This document shows, piece by piece, positions 47,186 through 56,246 of a stretch of DNA of 64,000 nucleotides. Within the stretch, counting starts at the first letter, position 1; every line of letters starts with the position of its first letter. Source of the stretch: Shimia marina (GTDB lineage: Bacteria > Pseudomonadota > Alphaproteobacteria > Rhodobacterales > Rhodobacteraceae); contig NZ_CYPW01000013.1 of the NCBI RefSeq assembly GCF_001458175.1, forward strand, positions 1 to 64,000, in the 5' to 3' direction. Position numbers and translations under genes: made by a program. The notes beneath the pieces were generated by a model. It saw nothing but the letters and a program-made list of their open reading frames with translations, was not told where the DNA came from and made no database searches.

Positions 47186-48805
47186 TTGGCTCAGGTTCGT
47201 GCAGCAGATGTATTGGCACAGCGGCTTTATGCTGCGGGGTGCCGCCATGCTTTTGGTATGCCGGGAGGCGAGGTGCTCACCTTGGTGGATGCGCTCGAAA
47301 AAGCGGGCATTACGTTTGTTTTGGCCAAGCACGAAAACGCTGCAGGATTTATGGCAGAAGGCGTTTACCACCGCACAGGCGTGCCGGGTATTCTTGTTGC
47401 CACTGTGGGCCCCGGCGCGCTGAACGGTATCAATGTTGTTGAGAATGCACGGCAAGATCGTGTGCCATTGATTGTCCTGACCGGTGCCGTGGATGCCGGT
47501 GAAGCGGAGACCTATACCCATCAGGTGCTGGATCAACCGCAGGTCTTCCGCCCGATTACCAAACACAGTTTTACCTTTGTGCCGGATGCGGCGCAGGTGA
47601 TTGCCGATAAGGCGGTCAATCTGGCCATGGATCCGCAGCCCGGCCCTGTTCACATTGATGTCCCGATCAGCGCGGCGGATACTCTGGTGGAGGCGCAAGG
47701 CGCGCCCTTGCGGGCGACCCATGATCCGGTTGTGCCTGCGGCGGCGGTTTTGAAGCAGATGGCCACAGATTTGAGTGCTGCGCAGCGCCCTGTGATGGTG
47801 GTGGGCGTTGATGCAATTGAGGCGCGCGCTGCGCAGGCTGTCAGGCGTTTTGCAGAGCAGCAGAACATTCCCGTCATCACAACTTACAAGGCAAAAGGGG
47901 TGGTGCCGGAAGATCATCCTTTGGCACTTGGGGGCGCTGGGCTTTCGCCAAAGGCCGACGCTCTGCTTTTGCCGATCCTGCGTCAGGCGGATGTGGTTCT
48001 GGCGGTGGGGTATGATCCGATTGAAATGCGGGTTGGGTGGAAAAATCCTTGGGATCCGGTCGCGCAGAAGGTCATCGAGCTGACCACGGTGGCAAACACG
48101 CATTACATGCACCATGCGACGCAAACCGCATTGGTGGATATTGCTGCCGCGCTGGAGGCTCTCGCGGCGGTGTCGCCCTCTGACCACGCCCTGCGCTGGG
48201 CTGGTGGGGAGATTGACGCCGCAAAAGCGGCTTTGGATGCGGCTTTCCCACGGGTGGAAAACTGGGGGCCTGCTGCGGTGATGGATACCTGCCGGCAAAT
48301 ATTGCCACGCGATACGGTGGCGAGTGCCGACAGTGGGGCGCATCGGATTTTGCTGAGCCAAATGTGGGAGTGTTATGAGCCGCGTGGTCTGGTGCAATCT
48401 TCCGGGCTTTGTACGATGGGATGCGCGGTGCCGCTGGCGATGGGCATGTCACTGGCGGAGCCTGAGCGTGTTTCGGTGTCTTTCTCCGGGGATGCCGGCT
48501 TTTTGATGGTTGCTGGGGAACTTGCAACAGCTGCGGAACTGAAGCTCAAGACGATTTTTGTCGTCTTTGTCGACGCCTCGCTTGCGTTGATTGAAAAGAA
48601 ACAGCGCGAGCGGCAGTTGCCCAATGCAGGCGTGGATTTTGTGCAGCATGATTTTGCGGCGCTGGGGCGTGCACTTGGGGGGGACGGTGTGACGGTGAGG
48701 GATCGCGACACCCTACGCGCCGCACTGCAGGATGCTGTGACGTCAGACCGGTTCACCGTGATTGCCGCTGTTATTGAAAAGGAGGCCTATGATGGACGCC
48801 TCTGA
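47186..48805 (+). CDS. Thiamine-diphosphate-dependent enzyme, acetolactate synthase-like
   Basis: 539 residues, TTG start at 47186 behind GGGAGAT. Three-domain ThDP layout: an N-terminal pyrimidine-binding domain with AFGMPGGEVL and E50 in AKHENAAGFMAEG (the activating glutamate), a central domain, and a C-terminal diphosphate-binding domain. The diphosphate motif is unusual: D436 in FSGDAGFLM replaces the normal GDG, and FVVFVDASLAL has D463 where the family has Asn-Asn. The spacing of 27 residues is still right, so Asp may supply the magnesium ligand. No FAD-binding signature of acetohydroxy-acid synthase is apparent. Overlap with a CaiB-type gene (17 bases) links it to acyl-CoA metabolism, e.g. 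oxalyl-CoA or 2-hydroxyacyl-CoA lyase chemistry. Confidence 0.75.
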   Translation: MAQVRAADVLAQRLYAAGCRHAFGMPGGEVLTLVDALEKAGITFVLAKHENAAGFMAEGVYHRTGVPGILVATVGPGALNGINVVENARQDRVPLIVLTGAVDAGEAETYTHQVLDQPQVFRPITKHSFTFVPDAAQVIADKAVNLAMDPQPGPVHIDVPISAADTLVEAQGAPLRATHDPVVPAAAVLKQMATDLSAAQRPVMVVGVDAIEARAAQAVRRFAEQQNIPVITTYKAKGVVPEDHPLALGGAGLSPKADALLLPILRQADVVLAVGYDPIEMRVGWKNPWDPVAQKVIELTTVANTHYMHHATQTALVDIAAALEALAAVSPSDHALRWAGGEIDAAKAALDAAFPRVENWGPAAVMDTCRQILPRDTVASADSGAHRILLSQMWECYEPRGLVQSSGLCTMGCAVPLAMGMSLAEPERVSVSFSGDAGFLMVAGELATAAELKLKTIFVVFVDASLALIEKKQRERQLPNAGVDFVQHDFAALGRALGGDGVTVRDRDTLRAALQDAVTSDRFTVIAAVIEKEAYDGRL

Positions 48806-49988
48806 TACGCCGCAGGCCCTTGCGGGATTGGTCGTTTTGGATCTGAGCAGGATTTTGGCCGGCCCCACCGCCACTCAGATGCTGGGAGATCTAGGCGCGA
48901 CGATCTACAAGATTGAAAACCCCAAAACCGGTGGGGATGACACGCGCAGCTGGGGGCCGAACTATGTGCAGGACACAAATGGGGGAGAGACAGATCTCTC
49001 GGCCTATTTTGTGGCTGCCAATCGCAACAAGATGTCGGTTGCTGCGGACCTTGCGACCGAGGAAGGTGTGCGACTGGTCAAAGCGCTGGCGGCAAAAGCA
49101 GACGTTGTGATCGAAAACTATAAACCGGGCGGTTTGGAGAAATTTGGTCTCGATCATGCGGCTATGCTGAAGGATCGGCCTGATTTGGTGTATTGTTCGA
49201 TTTCCGGCTTTGGTCAGAATGGCCCCAATCGGGACGTGCCGGGCTACGATCTGATGGCGCAGGGCTATGGCGGGATCATGTCGCTGACCGGAGAGCCGGA
49301 TGGACGCCCAATGAAAGTGGGTGTTGGGATTGCAGATGTCATGTGTGGAATGTACGCCACGATTGGCATCCTGGCCGCTTTGCGTCATCGGGACAAAACT
49401 GGCGAGGGCCAGCATATCGACCTGAGCCTTGTGGACGCGCAAATGGCCTGGTTGATCAATGAAGGCACGAATTTTCTCGTATCCGGCAAGGATCCGGCCC
49501 GTCGTGGTAATGCGCACCCCAACATCGTGCCTTATGATGTTGTGGCCTTATCAGATGGGCATGCGATTATCGCCGTGGGCAATGATAGCCAGTTCGGGCG
49601 CTTTGCCGAGATTATTGGTGCGCCAGAGCTGTCAGAGGACCCCCGGTTTACCACCAATCAAAGTCGCTTGGAGCATCGAGAGCTGCTCAAAGCTAAGATT
49701 GATCCCCTGTTAGCAAAGATGAAGCGCGATGACCTGCTGGAGAAAATGGCTGCTGCAAAGGTGCCAGCAGGGCCTATTCAGACCGTGCGGCAGGCGCTGG
49801 GATCGGATCAGGCGCAGGCGCGTGGAGCGGTTGTGCATATTCCTGATGCAGATTCGCAGGCGAGCAGAGTGCCGGTGTTGGGCAACCCCTTGAAATTTTC
49901 GCGCACGCCAGTGCAGTATCGGAAGGCGCCTCCACATTTTGGGCAGCACACGTTACAGGTCACGCGCGATTTCTTGCCTGATCTCTGA
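48789..49988 (+). CDS. CaiB/BaiF (class III) CoA-transferase
   Basis: 399 residues from ATG 48789; the next codon is also ATG, and AAGGAGG at 48779-48785 serves either. The start lies inside the end of the ThDP gene. Family blocks: LVVLDLSRILAGPTATQMLGDLGATIYKIENPKTGGDDTR (about 12-51), NRNKMSVAADL, KADVVIENYKPGGLEKFGLD, then SGFGQNGPNRDVPGYDLMAQGYGG with the catalytic Asp in GYDLMAQ (near 158), and EGQHIDLSLVDAQ. Such enzymes move CoA between carboxylic acids, e.g. formyl-CoA:oxalate or succinyl-CoA:substrate. Adjacent to a ThDP lyase it resembles the oxalate module Oxc/Frc in arrangement, but sequence cannot fix the substrate. Confidence 0.85.
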   Translation: MMDASDTPQALAGLVVLDLSRILAGPTATQMLGDLGATIYKIENPKTGGDDTRSWGPNYVQDTNGGETDLSAYFVAANRNKMSVAADLATEEGVRLVKALAAKADVVIENYKPGGLEKFGLDHAAMLKDRPDLVYCSISGFGQNGPNRDVPGYDLMAQGYGGIMSLTGEPDGRPMKVGVGIADVMCGMYATIGILAALRHRDKTGEGQHIDLSLVDAQMAWLINEGTNFLVSGKDPARRGNAHPNIVPYDVVALSDGHAIIAVGNDSQFGRFAEIIGAPELSEDPRFTTNQSRLEHRELLKAKIDPLLAKMKRDDLLEKMAAAKVPAGPIQTVRQALGSDQAQARGAVVHIPDADSQASRVPVLGNPLKFSRTPVQYRKAPPHFGQHTLQVTRDFLPDL

Positions 49989-50145
49989 CGAAAAGTAGAA
50001 AATCCAGCAGGGTTTGAAACATTCGAGCCGTTGATATCACGGAATAGTTTGTCCGCTTCACGTTCTTGTTGGCTCATACCTGTTCGGCTTCATGGGGTCG
50101 AAATTCTTGGTATGTATCGAGTAACTTTTGGAAGAGGTGTCGCCC

Positions 50146-51504
50146 GTGAAAGACCTGTGTTTTGGAGATATAACTCTATCGGACCCATCTGCATTGGAGG
50201 ACTGGAATGGTGTTATTCTCGGCTTTCTGGCACATGGTGCATCTACGCCCGAGCATCTAAATACTGTCCTCGCCAAAGACCCTGAGTGCGCCATGGCGCT
50301 GGCAGTGAAAGGTTTTGCGTTGCTGATGCTGGCGCGACGGGAGTTGGTTGACATCGCACATGAGGCCCATCGTGATGCGGTTGCATCAATTCAGGCACGC
50401 CCGGTTTCAGCGCGGGAGCAAGCCTGGGTGACGGCATTGGGCCTGTGGTTGTCTGGGCGTCCCTCACAATCGGTACAGATCCTTGAAGGCGTTTTGGCGC
50501 AATCCCCCGAAGATACGCTCACTGCAAAGCTTGGGCACGGCATTCGCTTCATGTTGGGCGATAGCCAAGGAATGCGGCGCTCTATCGAGCGTGTGCTGCC
50601 AGCGCATGGCGCTGACCATCCTCTGCGGGGATACCTGCTTGGCTGTTTGTCCTTCGCAATGGAAGAAACAGGGGCCTATCAGCAGGCCGAGGCCGCAGGA
50701 CTTGAGGGGTTGTCGCTGGCATCAGACGATGCATGGGGGCTGCATGCGGTTGCGCATGTCTACGATATGACGGCGGACAGCGCGCGCGGTATCAAGCTTT
50801 TGTCTGAGAATGAGGCCGGTTGGGCGCATTGTAACAACTTCAGATATCATGTGTGGTGGCACAAGGCGCTTTTGCATCTTGATCTTGGGCAGCCCGATGA
50901 GGCGCTTGCGCTTTACGACAAGAAAGTGCGCATGGACCGCACGGATGACTATCGCGACATTTCCAATGCTACCTCTCTGCTCATGCGTCTTGAGCTGGAA
51001 GGCCATACGGTGGGCAATCGTTGGGAAGAGATTGCTGAGCTGGCCGAAAACCGGACGCAAGACGGATGTCTTGTTTTTGCTGATCTCCACTACATGCTCG
51101 CACTCGCTGGGGAGAGCCGGGACACTGCGCGCGGACGTATGATTGGGCGCATGCGCAATACACAAGACACTCAGGGCAATGAAGCGGATGCGATTGTTGT
51201 GGATCCAGGTGCCGCGGCAGCCAGTGGTTTGGCGGCTTTCGGGGAAGGTCGGTATGAAACGGCCTTCCGCAATCTGGAAGCGGCGCGCCCGCGGATGGCG
51301 CTGATTGGGGGGTCCCATGCGCAGCGTGATGTTTTTGAGCGGATTACAATCGACTCAGGCCTGCGCGCAGGCCATGTGGAGAAAGTACGCCGTATTCTTG
51401 ACGAGCGCACCGCTTTGCGTGGCGGCAAGCAAGACCGTTTTGCGGAAGCCCGGTATCTGCAGATCTCTGAGATGGGCGACACCATGAAAGTGCCTGCACA
51501 ATAA
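50146..51504 (+). CDS. Tetratricopeptide repeat protein, TTC38-like
   Basis: 452 residues. I chose GTG 50146 behind GAAGAGG (50131-50137); a TTG at 50128 is less likely. The protein is almost all helical with TPR-like pairs: AMALAVKGFALLMLARRE, REQAWVTALGLWLSGRPSQSVQILEGVLAQSPEDTLTAKLG and others. The block LRGYLLGCLSFAMEETGAYQQAEAAGLEGLSLASDDAWGLHAVAHVYDM, followed by NNFRYHVWWHKALLHLDLGQPDEALALYDKKV, is the signature of the TTC38 family, found from bacteria to vertebrates with unknown function. Conserved His residues (HAVAHV, HVWWHK) suggest a binding or catalytic site rather than a plain scaffold. It is a lone gene between the CoA-transferase and the opg operon. Confidence 0.75.
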   Translation: MKDLCFGDITLSDPSALEDWNGVILGFLAHGASTPEHLNTVLAKDPECAMALAVKGFALLMLARRELVDIAHEAHRDAVASIQARPVSAREQAWVTALGLWLSGRPSQSVQILEGVLAQSPEDTLTAKLGHGIRFMLGDSQGMRRSIERVLPAHGADHPLRGYLLGCLSFAMEETGAYQQAEAAGLEGLSLASDDAWGLHAVAHVYDMTADSARGIKLLSENEAGWAHCNNFRYHVWWHKALLHLDLGQPDEALALYDKKVRMDRTDDYRDISNATSLLMRLELEGHTVGNRWEEIAELAENRTQDGCLVFADLHYMLALAGESRDTARGRMIGRMRNTQDTQGNEADAIVVDPGAAAASGLAAFGEGRYETAFRNLEAARPRMALIGGSHAQRDVFERITIDSGLRAGHVEKVRRILDERTALRGGKQDRFAEARYLQISEMGDTMKVPAQ

Positions 51505-51630
51505 AAGATGTGGCTGAACAAGGTCATATGGAGGGTTCGGGCGGAACAGTATACCAAGCGTCATCGTTTCAGCTTTGCCCTACTATAGGTAAGACCCAAA
51601 GCACAGATCGCAAACCTTAAAGATGAACAT

Positions 51631-52860
51631 ATGACCACTGCTGATTTTGCCCTATCTTCTGCGCCAGCTGTCCAAAGACAGCCAGGACAACGTGATCCAC
51701 GCCTCGACTTCTTTCGGGGCATCGCAATGTTCATCATCCTGATCGCACACACACCCGGAAACTGGTTGACCCTTTGGATTCCTGCGCGGTTTGGTTTCTC
51801 TGATGCGACAGAGACATTTGTGTTTTGTTCCGGAATGGCTTCCGCCATTGCCTTTGGCGCAACTTTTGATCGGGCTGGGTGGTTGTTGGGAACGGCACGT
51901 GTGCTGTTCCGCGTTTGGCAGGTTTATTGGGCGCATATTGGTCTGTTCTTTGCCACGCTTGCGGTGACAATTTACATGACCGAACTGGATGTCACGACGC
52001 GCAATTACTGGGGGCAACTGAACCTTTGGGCACTTTTTGCAGAGAGTGAAAAGTGGAGTAACCCCAATGTCTTACTGAGTTTCATGACATTGCGTTGGGT
52101 GCCAAATTATTTCGATATTTTGCCCATGTATATGGTCGTGTTGTTGATGATGCCTGTGATCATTGCGTTAAAAAATGTGCATGTGGCGCTTGCGATGGCA
52201 GCTTCTGTTGCGCTTTGGTTTTGCACGCAGATTTGGGATTTTGGGTTTAGCGCCGAGCCCTGGTCAGATCGGCAATGGTTTTTTAATCCCTTTGGCTGGC
52301 AGCTGATATTCTTTACCGGCTTTGCCTTGATGGCAGGCTGGCTTCCAAAACCGCCCGTTCATCGGGGGCTTATCGTAATCGCAGTGGCGGTTGTGCTGGT
52401 AACGCTCCCATTTGCCTACTTCCGTATCATTGGTGTGAGCCCGGAGATTCAAGCGTGGCGCAGTGATTGGGCCGTTTTGATCAACAAATCCGATTTTGGC
52501 GCGCTGCGGTACGTGCATTTCTTGGCAACCGCCTATCTTGCATGGGTCGCGGTGGGGGAACGTGGCGTGCGCATTTTACCGCCGCAACAGGCCGGTTTCC
52601 TCGCTCGTGTCTGGACCGTCATGCTGGCTATCATTATGAAAGTAGGCCAGCAGAGCCTTGCAGTGTTTACCGCGTCAATGCTGATTGCGCGGGTTTTGGG
52701 AATGATCTTGGATGTTATTGGGCGGACGCCGTGGACCATGTTGTGGGTTAACTTGTTGGGAGCGACTTTGATCGTCGCTGTTGCTTATGGTGCGGGATGG
52801 TTCAAAACGCACCCTTGGAAAGTCAAAAAAGCCAAAGAGGTGCAGCATGCGTCGGCGTGA
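51631..52860 (+). CDS. opgC: OpgC-type membrane protein (periplasmic glucan succinylation)
   Basis: 409 residues with about ten membrane helices. The N-terminus RDPRLDFFRGIAMFIILIAHTPGNW (about 21-45) is the OpgC_C/acyltransferase-like opening with the R-G pattern and a following His. Further helices are seen at FDILPMYMVVLLMMPVIIAL, and the C-terminus (after about 395) is polar and lysine-rich. In Rhodobacter sphaeroides OpgC adds O-succinyl groups to osmoregulated periplasmic glucans in the inner membrane. Its stop overlaps the start of opgD by 14 bases. This position at the head of the opg operon supports the call. The gene before (TTC38-like) is unrelated. Confidence 0.85.
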   Translation: MTTADFALSSAPAVQRQPGQRDPRLDFFRGIAMFIILIAHTPGNWLTLWIPARFGFSDATETFVFCSGMASAIAFGATFDRAGWLLGTARVLFRVWQVYWAHIGLFFATLAVTIYMTELDVTTRNYWGQLNLWALFAESEKWSNPNVLLSFMTLRWVPNYFDILPMYMVVLLMMPVIIALKNVHVALAMAASVALWFCTQIWDFGFSAEPWSDRQWFFNPFGWQLIFFTGFALMAGWLPKPPVHRGLIVIAVAVVLVTLPFAYFRIIGVSPEIQAWRSDWAVLINKSDFGALRYVHFLATAYLAWVAVGERGVRILPPQQAGFLARVWTVMLAIIMKVGQQSLAVFTASMLIARVLGMILDVIGRTPWTMLWVNLLGATLIVAVAYGAGWFKTHPWKVKKAKEVQHASA

Positions 52861-54352
52861 GTTTCTGACGGGATTGGCCGCGCTTGCCGCAAGCCCTGCA
52901 TGGGCAGACCGGTTGTCTTTGGGCGCATCCACGCCTTTTGATTTGGCAGAGCTGATTGCGCAAACCAAGGCGCTGGCCGAGGCGGCTTATAAGCCTATGC
53001 CAGCTGTGCCGGACGCCTGGCAGACACTGTCGTATGACGAGTACCGGAAAATCTGGTTTGATCCGCGCAATGCTGTTTGGGAAGGCACCGATGTGCCACT
53101 GCGGTTGGATGTCTTTCCGGCGGGCCTGTATTTTCCGCGGCCCGTGGATGTGCATGTTGTAAAGGACAATGTGGCACAGCGGGTTCCTTTTGAGATTGAA
53201 GCCTTTGATCGTACAGATGATTTTCCAGACTTGCCAACCGCTGGCATGGGGTATTCCGGTCTGAGATTGCGCGGGCCTTTGGAGCGGGCGGATATTCATA
53301 CGGAATTTGCTGTCTTCCAAGGGGCAAGCTATTTTCGCGCGATCGGCACCGGGCAGATCTATGGCCTTTCCGCACGTGGGCTGGCCATTGATACGGCAGA
53401 GCCTTCCGGGGAAGAGTTTCCGGATTTTCGTGCGTTTTGGGTGCAAGCTCCAGAACCGGGGCAGAATACGACATTGGTGCATGCTCAAATGGACAGCCCC
53501 TCTGTTGCGGGGCTTTACACGTTTGAGATCACGCCGGGTGAGACGCTGCATATGGGGGTGACTGCCCGTTTGTTCCCCCGCCAAGAGATGCAGCATGTGG
53601 GTATCGCCCCGCTGACGTCCATGTTTCAATTTGACGAAACCAACCGTGATCGGTTTTCGGATTTTCGCCCTGCGGTGCATGACAGCGATGGCCTCCTGAT
53701 GCTCAATGGGGCAGGGGAAACGATTTGGCGTCCGCTGGCCAATCCCAAAGCGCTTCAGGTGAGTGGCTTTCAGGACAACAATCCGCGTGGTTTTGGCCTT
53801 ATGCAGCGGGCCGACAGATTTTCCGATTTCCACGACCTTGAGGCGCTCTATCATCGGCGCCCCGGTCTTTGGGTGAAACCGCGTGAGGATTGGGGGCGTG
53901 GCCACGTAGCGCTGGTTGAAATCCCCACGGATCGAGAGATCTATGACAATATTGTAGCCTATTGGCGGCCCGCCACCCCTTTGCAGCCTGGGGATGCACC
54001 GGTGTTTTCATACGACCTCTATTGGGGGCCTGAGACAACGCCGGGTGTACCGGACCTTCCAAAAGTTCTGAACACGCGCGCGGGGAAGGGATTTGAGCGC
54101 GGCATTGTCTTTGCCATTGATTTTGAGGCGGACGCACGCTTCCCAGAAGACTTTGGCACAATCGACCGGATTGTCCGCAGCAGTGCGGGAGAGGTGACGC
54201 AGGGGGTTGTGCAACGCAACCCGGATACCGGTGGCCCCCGTTTGGCCTTCACCTTTGAGCCCGGCGACGCCACGGTCGCGGAGTTCCGTGTTCAGCTTCG
54301 GTCAGGGACTGAGCCTCTTTCGGAAACATGGCTCTATCGGTGGACCAAGTGA
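52847..54352 (+). CDS. opgD: Periplasmic glucan biosynthesis protein OpgD/OpgG
   Basis: 501 residues from ATG 52847. MRRREFLTGLAALAASPAWADR is a Tat signal (twin Arg, F-L, hydrophobic core, A-x-A near 17-21), which fits OpgD more than OpgG (Sec signal in E. coli). Mature blocks of the family: LSYDEYRKIWFDPRNAVW (about 63-80), GLYFPRPVDVHVV, GMGYSGLRLRGPL, GASYFRAIGTGQIYGLSARGLAIDTAEPSGEEFPDFRAFWV (near 163-203), FQFDETNRDRFSDFRPAVHDSDGLLMLNGAGE and WRPLANP. Proteins of this family act in the periplasm on the backbone of the glucan after OpgH makes it. It overlaps opgC at its start and opgH at its end. Confidence 0.88.
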   Translation: MRRREFLTGLAALAASPAWADRLSLGASTPFDLAELIAQTKALAEAAYKPMPAVPDAWQTLSYDEYRKIWFDPRNAVWEGTDVPLRLDVFPAGLYFPRPVDVHVVKDNVAQRVPFEIEAFDRTDDFPDLPTAGMGYSGLRLRGPLERADIHTEFAVFQGASYFRAIGTGQIYGLSARGLAIDTAEPSGEEFPDFRAFWVQAPEPGQNTTLVHAQMDSPSVAGLYTFEITPGETLHMGVTARLFPRQEMQHVGIAPLTSMFQFDETNRDRFSDFRPAVHDSDGLLMLNGAGETIWRPLANPKALQVSGFQDNNPRGFGLMQRADRFSDFHDLEALYHRRPGLWVKPREDWGRGHVALVEIPTDREIYDNIVAYWRPATPLQPGDAPVFSYDLYWGPETTPGVPDLPKVLNTRAGKGFERGIVFAIDFEADARFPEDFGTIDRIVRSSAGEVTQGVVQRNPDTGGPRLAFTFEPGDATVAEFRVQLRSGTEPLSETWLYRWTK

Positions 54353-56229
54353 TGTTGGATCAGGCCGAGCAACGCAGCGATATGCCCACCCCGGCACCTC
54401 TGGATTTTCATATACAGGACTTCCGGGCGGCGCTTCACGCAGAGACGTCTGTGGATTTTCGCTCACCTCTCTTTTGGCGCGTGATGGTGTTTGGGGGAGC
54501 GATGGCAGGCACTCTGTGCCTGATCCTACTGCTCTCCGGTTTTTTTGCGCAAAATGGGATCCATTGGCTTGAGCTTGTTTTGCTGGTCATCATCGGGGCG
54601 ACCTTTGCGTGGATTGCCTTAAATGTGGCCTCGGTGGCTGCGGCGGTCATGCGCAGGGCACGCGGCAATGGGCTGGTGCAAAACCAATCAACGGACGCGC
54701 CTGCACTCACGACTGCGCTTTTGGTGCCGATTTATAATGAAAGCCCGAAGGATGTTTTTGGCAATGCAGCTGCCATGTTGGCGGACATCAGTCGCCTGCA
54801 TTCTGACAACAGGTTTTCATTGTTTATTCTCTCTGATTCCAGAGGAGAAGAGATCGCGGAACAAGAGTGGCGGGCGTTTCAATGGTTGCGCAGTGTGTGC
54901 CCAGAAAAGGTTGGTCTGCACTATCGCCGCCGTGCTGAAAACGTCGATAAGAAGACGGGGAATCTGGCCCAGTGGATTCGCGGTTGGGGGGCAGGCTATG
55001 ATGCGATGCTTGTTCTGGATGCGGACAGTCTGATGAGTGGGCGCGCGATCATAGAACTCACAGAAGCGCTGCGCCGGGACTCGTCTGCTGGGCTTATTCA
55101 ATCTTTCCCTTCGTTGATTGGTGCGGAAAGCTTTTATGGGCGTGTACAGCAATTTTCCTCGGCCACTTATGGGTGGCTTTTGGCCGAAGGGTTGGCTCTT
55201 TGGACGGAAAATGAAGCGAACTATTGGGGCCATAATGCGATCATTCGCACAAGAGCTTTTGCGGGGTCTGCTGGCTTGCCCTATCTCAAGACCTGGCGCG
55301 GACGTGAGCAGATGATCCTGTCACATGACTTTGTCGAAGCTGGATTGTTGCGCCGTGCCGGGTGGGCGGTGCGGTTTCTGCCTGTGAGAGGGAGCTTTGA
55401 AGAAACACCGGCCACGCTTGTGGATTACATTATTCGGGACAGGCGCTGGTGTCAGGGCAATATGCAACATCTGAAGCTGTTGCGGACCAAAGGGTTTCAT
55501 CCGGTATCGCGGCTGCATTTGTTCTTTGGTGCGCTGGGCTATCTGATGTCCCCGGCTTGGTTGTTTCTGTTGGTGGTTTGGTCGGCTTTGGGACTGACCG
55601 ACATGACACCGGAAGGATATTTTTCGGAGCAAAATCCGCTCTATCCTTTGTGGCCTGAGATGAATACCTCGCAGGCGGTGTCTTTCCTGTTGTTTATGTA
55701 TGGGATTTTGCTGCTTCCTAAGCTCGTTGCCACAACCATGATTATGTCTGTGCGCCGGATCAGGCGCCGGTTTGGGGGATCTCGGGCACTGTTAGGAGGC
55801 GTGTTGTTGGAGGTGGTGGCCTCTGTGCTTTATGCGCCCATCATGATGATTCAGCAAAGCATGGCGGTTGCGCGCATCTTGTTAGGGCGGCCTGTCACGT
55901 GGGCACCCCAGCGCAGGACGGCGAAACGGTTTGCTCTGCGCTCCCTGTTGCGGTTTCACTGGATTGAAACCGTACTCGGAATTTTGCTCGCTGTGGGTAT
56001 TCTTGGTGGGGGTATTTCTGTCTGGTTGTCACCTATTGCGATCAGCCTTGCCTTTTCTGTGCCGCTTTCTGCCTTGAGCGGGCTCAATATCAGTCAGCTG
56101 CGCTTTAAGTCCGGACGCCTGAACACGCCGCAATCGCTCCACGTGCCGCCGATTTGGGCACGTGCACAGGAAGCGCGTTCGGAGGTGGAGAAGCAGTTGA
56201 AGCAAGCCCCGGTTGCGGCGGCAGAGTAG
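54352..56229 (+). CDS. opgH: Glucan biosynthesis glucosyltransferase OpgH
   Basis: 625 residues from ATG 54352, whose first base is the last base of the opgD stop; an upstream ATG at 54328 in frame is possible. GT2-family catalytic pattern: LVPIYNESPKDVFGNAAAM (about 129-147), DADSLMSGRAI (the DxD, near 224), and IIRDRRWCQGNMQHLKLL (near 361), which is the (Q/R)xxRW of processive synthases. Membrane helices are at about 50-75 and 82-104 before the catalytic domain and several after about residue 390. OpgH polymerises UDP-glucose to the linear glucan backbone and feeds it to the periplasm. As the last gene of the operon it completes opgC-D-H. Confidence 0.9.
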   Translation: MLDQAEQRSDMPTPAPLDFHIQDFRAALHAETSVDFRSPLFWRVMVFGGAMAGTLCLILLLSGFFAQNGIHWLELVLLVIIGATFAWIALNVASVAAAVMRRARGNGLVQNQSTDAPALTTALLVPIYNESPKDVFGNAAAMLADISRLHSDNRFSLFILSDSRGEEIAEQEWRAFQWLRSVCPEKVGLHYRRRAENVDKKTGNLAQWIRGWGAGYDAMLVLDADSLMSGRAIIELTEALRRDSSAGLIQSFPSLIGAESFYGRVQQFSSATYGWLLAEGLALWTENEANYWGHNAIIRTRAFAGSAGLPYLKTWRGREQMILSHDFVEAGLLRRAGWAVRFLPVRGSFEETPATLVDYIIRDRRWCQGNMQHLKLLRTKGFHPVSRLHLFFGALGYLMSPAWLFLLVVWSALGLTDMTPEGYFSEQNPLYPLWPEMNTSQAVSFLLFMYGILLLPKLVATTMIMSVRRIRRRFGGSRALLGGVLLEVVASVLYAPIMMIQQSMAVARILLGRPVTWAPQRRTAKRFALRSLLRFHWIETVLGILLAVGILGGGISVWLSPIAISLAFSVPLSALSGLNISQLRFKSGRLNTPQSLHVPPIWARAQEARSEVEKQLKQAPVAAAE

Positions 56230-56246
56230 GCAAGCGGCCGCACTGT

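Noticed and set aside
48789-49988. Carnitine or formyl-CoA specific transferase
   Set aside because: The CaiB family is broad and the sequence does not reveal the carboxylic acid; only the family is claimed.
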